DNA of 64,000 nt. Source: Streptomyces asoensis. Lineage in GTDB: Bacteria > Actinomycetota > Actinomycetes > Streptomycetales > Streptomycetaceae. Shown one piece after another: positions 59,600 to 64,000 of the stretch (within the stretch, counting starts at the first letter, position 1; the number at the start of each line of letters is the position of its first letter). The stretch is taken from assembly GCF_016860545.1 (NCBI RefSeq), contig NZ_BNEB01000003.1, forward strand, positions 1,426,001 to 1,490,000. Direction: 5' to 3'. A program made the translations under genes and the position numbers. A model generated the notes under the pieces. The model was not told the DNA's origin. It searched no databases and saw nothing but the letters and a program-made list of their open reading frames with translations.

Positions 59600-59758
59600 T
59601 CAGCCCTCCGCCCCGCCCCGGGTCACCAGGGAAGCGATCTGGTCGGCGTACCGGCGCCGGTCGTGGTGTTCCAGGTCCAGGATCTCGTCCTGGCCCCAGT
59701 GGAAGTGGTAGGCGACGTACGCGATCTCCTCGTGCAGCCGGTCGGTCGCGTACGTCAC
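59600..59758 (-). CDS. Small tail-assembly-type protein (DUF6760/GpE-like), 52 aa
   Basis: GTG 59758 overlaps the upstream gene's stop as GTGA. The product VTYATDRLHEEIAYVAYHFHWGQDEILDLEHHDRRRYADQIA has the FHW...(D/E)...LEH(x)RR pattern of phage GpE-like tail-assembly proteins. Such small proteins follow the tube gene in tail operons, often as a frameshifted extension of the preceding gene. A longer reading from 59818 is out of keeping with the family. Confidence 0.82.
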   Translation of the reverse strand: MTYATDRLHEEIAYVAYHFHWGQDEILDLEHHDRRRYADQIASLVTRGGAEG

Positions 59759-60300
59759 GATTCCCCCAGGCGGCTCCCGCCGAGTTCCACCTCGAAGGGC
59801 TCCGAGCAGTGGGGGCACTGCACCGAGGCGCGGGTGTGCCCCTCGGCGTTTACCTGGCGGTAGAAGTCCTGGAGGAACGCCAGGTCGGAGGCGAACATGT
59901 TCTCCACGACGCCGTCGTGGACCAGCGGCAGGCTGCCGAGCCGGGTGATGACCCGGCCCAGCAGCACCACCGACAGGTACGCGGGGTTCTCCTGCACACG
60001 GATGTCGCGGAGCGGGACGAGCTCGTCCCGTGCCGTCGCCAGCCGCATCACACCGTCGCGGTGGACGGTGCCCGCGTCGTCGACGTACCCGCGCGGCAGC
60101 TCGAAGGGGAACTCCGTCTGGAGCCGGTACGGCGCCGGTGCCGGAGCCGGGGCGGTGGCCGCACCCGGCGCGGCGAACGCGGACGCCGACCCGGACCCGG
60201 GGCCGTCGGCGCCGGGAGGGGACGCGGGCACGGCGGTGGCCGGGAGCGCCTCCTGCGGCTCCCCGCCCGCCGCCGCTGCCCGGACAGCCGTGCGCCGCAT
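59755..60300 (-). CDS. Tail-assembly chaperone-like protein with CxxC pair, 181 aa
   Basis: An Ala/Pro-rich N-terminal segment (about 1-60) leads to a folded domain (YRLQTEFPFELPRGYVDDAGTVHRDGVMRLATARDELVPLRDIRVQENPAYLSVVLLGRVITRLGSL) and CPHCSEPFEVELGG at the C-terminus. Related proteins lie after tube genes in CIS loci and probably act in tail assembly. Its ATG overlaps the tube gene stop as TAATG. The C-terminal reading CTG GGG GAA TCG TGA contains a run of five Gs before the stop. Confidence 0.82.
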   Translation of the reverse strand: MRRTAVRAAAAGGEPQEALPATAVPASPPGADGPGSGSASAFAAPGAATAPAPAPAPYRLQTEFPFELPRGYVDDAGTVHRDGVMRLATARDELVPLRDIRVQENPAYLSVVLLGRVITRLGSLPLVHDGVVENMFASDLAFLQDFYRQVNAEGHTRASVQCPHCSEPFEVELGGSRLGES

Positions 60301-60743
60301 TACTCGATGACCAGTTCTTCGAACGTGATCGTGACGGTCTCGGTCAGCGCGGAGGCCTCACCGGCCTTCACCGAGCTGGTGTCGATCTTGCTGCACCAGG
60401 CGTTGCGCATGTTGTACCGCTTGACCGGGTTGTTCTGGTAGTCCATCACCATGATCGTGGCGTTCTTGCGGGCGGTGCCCATCACGCCGTTGATCGACTC
60501 GGTGATCCACTGGTTGAACGCCGCGGACTGGGTCATACCGCGCACGACCGTGCAGGTGCCCGCCTTCTTCACACCGGGCAGCTTCTTGGTGACGGGCTTG
60601 CCCTGCGCGGAGACCTGCTGGTACTCGATGACGTCCTGTTCGAGGCTGAGACCGCTGACCTCGGCGAGGTACTCGACCATCACGCCGTCGATCTGGAGGC
60701 CGAAATTATGTGAAGTAAGGGCGTCACCCGGCTGGAGACTCAT
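60300..60743 (-). CDS. cis1: CIS inner tube protein (gp19 type)
   Basis: 147 residues: MSLQPGDALTSHNFGLQIDGVMVEYLAEVSGLSLEQDVIEYQQ, GVKKAGTCTVVRGMTQSAAFNQWI, ITFEELVIE. This is the Hcp/gp19 tube fold that stacks into the inner tube. A good ribosome-binding site (AGAAGGAAAG) precedes ATG 60743. It is separated from the sheath gene by 67 bp. Confidence 0.95.
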   Translation of the reverse strand: MSLQPGDALTSHNFGLQIDGVMVEYLAEVSGLSLEQDVIEYQQVSAQGKPVTKKLPGVKKAGTCTVVRGMTQSAAFNQWITESINGVMGTARKNATIMVMDYQNNPVKRYNMRNAWCSKIDTSSVKAGEASALTETVTITFEELVIE

Positions 60744-60810
60744 CTGGCTTTCCTTCTAGGTGTGGTGCGGAGGGCGGTACGGGGGCGGAGCGCGGGGGCC
60801 TGCTGCGGGC

Positions 60811-62412
60811 CTACTCCTCCAGCTCGCCGTTGCCGCTGGAGAACTGGGCCAGCCGGAAGATCACGAACTCGGCGGGCTTGACCGGCGCGATGCCGATCTC
60901 GCAGATCACACGGCCGAGGTCGACCGACTCCGGCGGGTTGGACTCCTCGTCACACTTGACGTAGAACGCCTCCTCGGGGCGGCCGCCGAACAGGGCGCCG
61001 CCGCGCCACTCGTTGACGAGGAACGCCGAGACGTTGCGCCGGATCCGGGCCCACAGGGCGTGGTCGTTCGGCTCGAACACCACCCACTGGGTGCCGATCA
61101 GGATCGACTCCTCCAGGTAGTTGAAGTACCGGCGGACGTTCAGGTAGCGCCAGGCCGGGTCCGAGGAGAGGGTGCGGGCGCCCCAGATGCGGATGCCCCG
61201 CCCGGGGAACGCGCGGATGCAGTTCACGCCGATCGGGTTGAGCAGGTCCTGCTCACCGCGGGTGATCTGGATCTCCAGGTCCACCGCGCCGCGCACGACC
61301 TCGTTCGCGGGCGCCTTGTGCACACCGCGCTCGGAGTCGTTGCGGGCCCACACGCCGGCCACGTGGCCGCTCGGCGGGATCAGCCGCGCCTTGCCGGCGG
61401 CCGGGTCGAAGGACTTGATCCACGGGTAGTACAGCGCCGCGTACTTGGAGTCGTAGCCGGCCGTCTCCTGCCGCCACACCCGGATCTGACGGGCGTTCAG
61501 GCCGGGGGGCGGGTCGATGATGGCGACCCGGTCGCCCATCAGCTCGCAGTGCGCGATCAGACCGAGCTGGACGGCCTTGACCGATTCCAGGTCGATCGCG
61601 CCGCGCTGGTAGGCGGCCATCAGGTCGGGCACCGCGACCATGGACACCTCGTCGACGGCCTCCAGGCCGCCGAAGCCGGTGCGGTCCGAGCTGTCGCCCA
61701 GGTACTGGGCGGGGCCGACGGGCTGCGCGGCCTCTTCGGTGCCGGTGGCACCGGCCGGCGAACCGGCGGGCGGCGCGGCCAGCGCGACCGTCTGGTTGTC
61801 GGGGCGGACGAGCTGCGCGGCGGGCGCGGCCTCGGCCACGGTGATGAGCTTGGAGCGCTCCTTGACCTGGGTGACGACGTAGGAGCGGTTGCCCTTCTTC
61901 GCCGACACGTCGAACGTCTCGACGGCCTTGTCGCCGTCCTTGACGATCAGCTTGAAGCGCTCGGCGGGACCTTCGCCGTCCGCGTCCGCGACCTCGACGC
62001 TCAGCGGGCCGCCGCTGTCGCCCGGCGCCACGGCCGTGACCGTGAACGTGCCGAGCTGCTTGGGCTCACCGGCCGGCAGGGCGGCGGGCGCGGCGCCGGA
62101 ACCGGTGACCGCGGCGGGCGACTGCGCGTCTCCCGCGGCGCCCGCGGCGGAACCGCCGACGCGGACGACGTAGGCCGCCGAGCCGCCGTTGTTGAAGAAG
62201 CCGTAGACCGAGTGCGCCAGGTAGTAGCCGTCGGTGAAGTCACCGAACGCCGCCACGTACTGGGTCCAGTTGGTCACCAGGGTCGGCTCGTTGAGGGGGC
62301 CGGACGGGGCGAGCCCGACGAAGGCAGCCACCGAGGTGCCCACCCCCTCGATCGGGCGGGAGCCGCTGGCCACCTCCTCGACGTATACGCCGGGCGACAG
62401 GTAGGACGGCAT
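60811..62412 (-). CDS. cis2: CIS contractile sheath protein
   Basis: 533 residues, first gene of the operon. The N-terminal MPSYLSPGVYVEEVASGSRPIEGVGTSVAAFVG is the phage sheath signature. C-terminal features include ALWARIRRNVSAFLVNEWRGGALFGGRPEEAFYVKCDEESNPPESVDLGRVICEIGIAPVKPAEFVIFRL, the sheath-polymerisation arms. A large variable insert (about 70-215) forms the outer surface. Contraction of this polymer drives the tube outward. Cytoplasmic in Streptomyces. Confidence 0.97.
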   Translation of the reverse strand: MPSYLSPGVYVEEVASGSRPIEGVGTSVAAFVGLAPSGPLNEPTLVTNWTQYVAAFGDFTDGYYLAHSVYGFFNNGGSAAYVVRVGGSAAGAAGDAQSPAAVTGSGAAPAALPAGEPKQLGTFTVTAVAPGDSGGPLSVEVADADGEGPAERFKLIVKDGDKAVETFDVSAKKGNRSYVVTQVKERSKLITVAEAAPAAQLVRPDNQTVALAAPPAGSPAGATGTEEAAQPVGPAQYLGDSSDRTGFGGLEAVDEVSMVAVPDLMAAYQRGAIDLESVKAVQLGLIAHCELMGDRVAIIDPPPGLNARQIRVWRQETAGYDSKYAALYYPWIKSFDPAAGKARLIPPSGHVAGVWARNDSERGVHKAPANEVVRGAVDLEIQITRGEQDLLNPIGVNCIRAFPGRGIRIWGARTLSSDPAWRYLNVRRYFNYLEESILIGTQWVVFEPNDHALWARIRRNVSAFLVNEWRGGALFGGRPEEAFYVKCDEESNPPESVDLGRVICEIGIAPVKPAEFVIFRLAQFSSGNGELEE

Positions 62413-62790
62413 GCTGTGCTCTCCTCGGGGTACGCGTCAGGACGTCTTTCACCGTCACGCGCGAAGCGCGTCCGTCGAAACGGCTTCCGGTGCAGGGTCC
62501 GGGGCATCTCTGTTGCCCTCGCGGGCACCCGGGCCCGCGAGGGCGCCGCCGCCGGGACCGCCGCGCCGCGCCCGCCGGGGGGCGAGGCCCGCGTCCGTGC
62601 GCCGCGCCCGCCGGTGCCGCACTGCCCGCCGGGGCCGGCGAGGAGGGGTCCGTGGCGCGGCGGGGGCCCGTTCGCGAGGCGGCCGTGGCGTCCCGAGGTC
62701 CCCTCGGGCAGCCGATCGCGGCCCGCCGGGGCACGGATCCTGCCCCCTCGCCTCTGACCCCGCCCGCCGGACTCCCCGTAGCGTCGGTGC
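62413..62790. promoter_or_regulatory. Divergent promoter region between sheath and hydrophobic-W gene
   Basis: This 378-bp gap has no gene. It holds a 12-bp perfect hairpin (62515-62544, loop ACCCGG) 103-132 nt before the sheath start, a short hairpin (ACGCGC-GAA-GCGCGT, 62456-62470), and a leaderless -10 (TAGCGT, 62779-62784) 6 nt before GTG 62791. I see no recognisable WhiG, SigR or BldD motif for the sheath operon; its promoter is not identified. Confidence 0.5.
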
Positions 62791-64000
62791 GTGAGCCTGT
62801 GGACTTCTCTTGAACCGGCGTCCGTCACCGTCGACCCCGGCAGCCGGGCGACCGTACGGCTGCGGGTGCGCAACACCGGTGACGTGGTCGACGAGTACCG
62901 CTTCGAGCCGGTCGGCCCGACCGCGCCCTGGACGACGGTGGAGCCGCCGACCCTGCGGTTGTACCCGGGCACGACGGGCACCGTCGAGCTGGCCTTCGCG
63001 CCGCCGCGCACCCCGGACGCGACGGCCGGCCCCAACCCCTACGCCGTGCGCATCACGCCCACCGAGCATCCGGAGGCGGTGACCGTCCCCGAGGGGAACC
63101 TGACGATCACGCCGTTCACCGAGGTGCGGGCGGAGCTGGTCCCGCCGACCGTGAAGGGGCGGTTCCGCGGCCGGCCGCGGCTGGCCGTCGACAACCTCGG
63201 CAACACCAAGGTCACCGCCTCGCTGAGCGGCAGCGACACCGGCGACCGGCTGTCGTACGAACTCCAGCCCGCCAACGTCCAGATCGAACCGGGGCGGGCG
63301 GCGTTCGTGAACACGACCCTGCGCCCGCGCCAGATCATCTGGTTCGGCTCCAAGGAGGAGCAGCGCTACAGCCTGGCGGTGCGCCGCTCGGGCGCCCATC
63401 CGCTGGAGGTGGAGGGCACGTTCGTGCAGCGCGGCTTCCTGCCGCGCTGGCTGGCCACCGCCCTCAGCCTCATGCTGGCCCTGACCATCGCGTTCGTGAT
63501 GATCTGGCTGGCGTACAAGCCGCGGGTCACCACCAGCGCCAACGAGAAGCTGGCGGAGGCCGGTGTCAGCACGCTGGCCCCGAGCCCCTCGGCGACGCCC
63601 AGCGCCCCGGCCCTGGTGCCCACCCCGACGGCCCCCGTGGTGGTCGAGGCCCCCGTCACCAGCCAGGCCCCGGCCGGCGGTGGCGGCGGTGGGGGCGGCG
63701 GCGGTGGCGGCGGGGGCGCGTCGTCGGCGCCGCCCAAGCCCAAGCAGGAGACGGCGGCGGTCGCCGTGAACAAGCTGGCGGCGCGCAGCGACGGACGGCA
63801 CATCTGCTACCGCGCCTACGTGGAGGACAAGGGCTGGCAGGACCCGGTCTGCGACGGTGCGATCGCCGGTACGACCGGCAAGGACCTGGGCATCAAGGCC
63901 CTCAACATCGCCACGGCGAGGACGGGCGGGGTCGCGGGCAACGCCGCGCACGTGGACGGCGGCTGGCTGACCGGGGACAAGTGGTCGAAGGCGTCCGACG
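62791..64000 (+). CDS. Membrane protein with Ig-like and hydrophobic-W domains (runs off window)
   Basis: From GTG 62791, leaderless (VSLWTSLEPASVTVDPGSRATVRLRV), the 403 visible residues comprise two Ig-like/NPCBM-associated beta-domains (1-215), a helix (about 221-246), a Ser/Pro/Thr linker, an uninterrupted run of 14-15 glycines (about 63676-63718), and the start of a hydrophobic-W repeat region (ICYRAYVEDKGWQDPVCDG, AIAGTTGKDLGIKALNIA). In S. coelicolor a similar product next to the CIS locus was annotated a hydrolytic protein (from memory). It diverges from the sheath gene; the stop is outside the window. Confidence 0.85.
   Translation, partial: MSLWTSLEPASVTVDPGSRATVRLRVRNTGDVVDEYRFEPVGPTAPWTTVEPPTLRLYPGTTGTVELAFAPPRTPDATAGPNPYAVRITPTEHPEAVTVPEGNLTITPFTEVRAELVPPTVKGRFRGRPRLAVDNLGNTKVTASLSGSDTGDRLSYELQPANVQIEPGRAAFVNTTLRPRQIIWFGSKEEQRYSLAVRRSGAHPLEVEGTFVQRGFLPRWLATALSLMLALTIAFVMIWLAYKPRVTTSANEKLAEAGVSTLAPSPSATPSAPALVPTPTAPVVVEAPVTSQAPAGGGGGGGGGGGGGGASSAPPKPKQETAAVAVNKLAARSDGRHICYRAYVEDKGWQDPVCDGAIAGTTGKDLGIKALNIATARTGGVAGNAAHVDGGWLTGDKWSKASD

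Noticed and set aside
55623..59711. Several very long frames (to 1,148 codons) over the giant QR-motif gene on both strands
   Set aside because: Only the frame ending at 55637 has a ribosome-binding site, fits operon spacing, and has regular QR motifs with a folded C-terminus. The others lack these.
1..64000. Insertion sequences, transposases, integrases, att sites or tRNA genes
   Set aside because: I saw no transposase or integrase motifs, terminal inverted repeats with target duplications, or tRNA-like sequences.

Overview
This window is high-GC (roughly 70% or more) DNA with strong third-position G/C bias, frequent GTG starts, leaderless promoters, many secreted and Tat-exported proteins, SpoIIE-type phosphatases, a MocR regulator and a Streptomyces-type contractile injection system. 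It is almost certainly a chromosomal segment of a Streptomyces species. A perfect parS palindrome (2573-2588) just upstream of aspS suggests an origin-proximal location, since ParB sites cluster near oriC in this genus.

Layout. 1-4.5 kb: the tail of an AI-2E family transporter, a PAS-GAF-PP2C-ATPase phosphatase, the parS site and aspS. 4.5-9.6 kb: two tandem secreted intradiol dioxygenase paralogues around a small Pro/Ala-rich membrane protein, a nucleotidyltransferase-like gene and a secreted pectate lyase. 9.6-18.2 kb: metG, a VWA-domain protein with a long acidic linker, a PhoX-type Tat phosphatase preceded by a PHO box, and an FUSC transporter. 18.3-27.6 kb: an alpha/beta hydrolase divergent from a MocR regulator with a direct-repeat operator, several small membrane and secreted proteins, a membrane PP2C phosphatase, a caspase-like pseudoenzyme candidate, and an XRE-TPR regulator with a palindromic operator. 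27.6-32.2 kb: a YraQ-type permease broken by a 10-bp tandem duplication, its TIGR03943 partner, a GAF-ANTAR regulator, a lipoprotein and a nucleoside hydrolase. 32.2-47.0 kb: a secretome-rich stretch with an LAETG sortase substrate, GH13, DUF4142, MOSC, a 2OG-Fe(II)-like protein, a lipoprotein, an M23 peptidase, a GH26-like enzyme, a metzincin-like metalloprotease, a lysyl oxidase homologue and an LCP cell-wall ligase.

47.0-47.3 kb holds what looks like a free-standing structured RNA with its own promoter and intrinsic terminator. From 47.3 kb to the end lies one arm of an extracellular-type contractile injection system (eCIS). It is transcribed right to left: sheath, tube, two small tail-assembly-type proteins, a 1,319-residue disordered protein carrying 15 copies of a (V/I/L)QR(A/R/S) motif, a second tube-like protein, LysM adaptor, VgrG-like spike, gp25, baseplate J, tail protein I, and a zinc-ribbon membrane protein with a C-terminal discoidin-like domain. 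Most junctions overlap or are tightly spaced, so this is probably one operon. A membrane protein with a hydrophobic-W domain starts divergently at 62791 and runs off the window.

The eCIS as such is a described Streptomyces system. The least explained parts are the QR-motif protein, the mini-ORF and overlap arrangements, and the orphan RNA.
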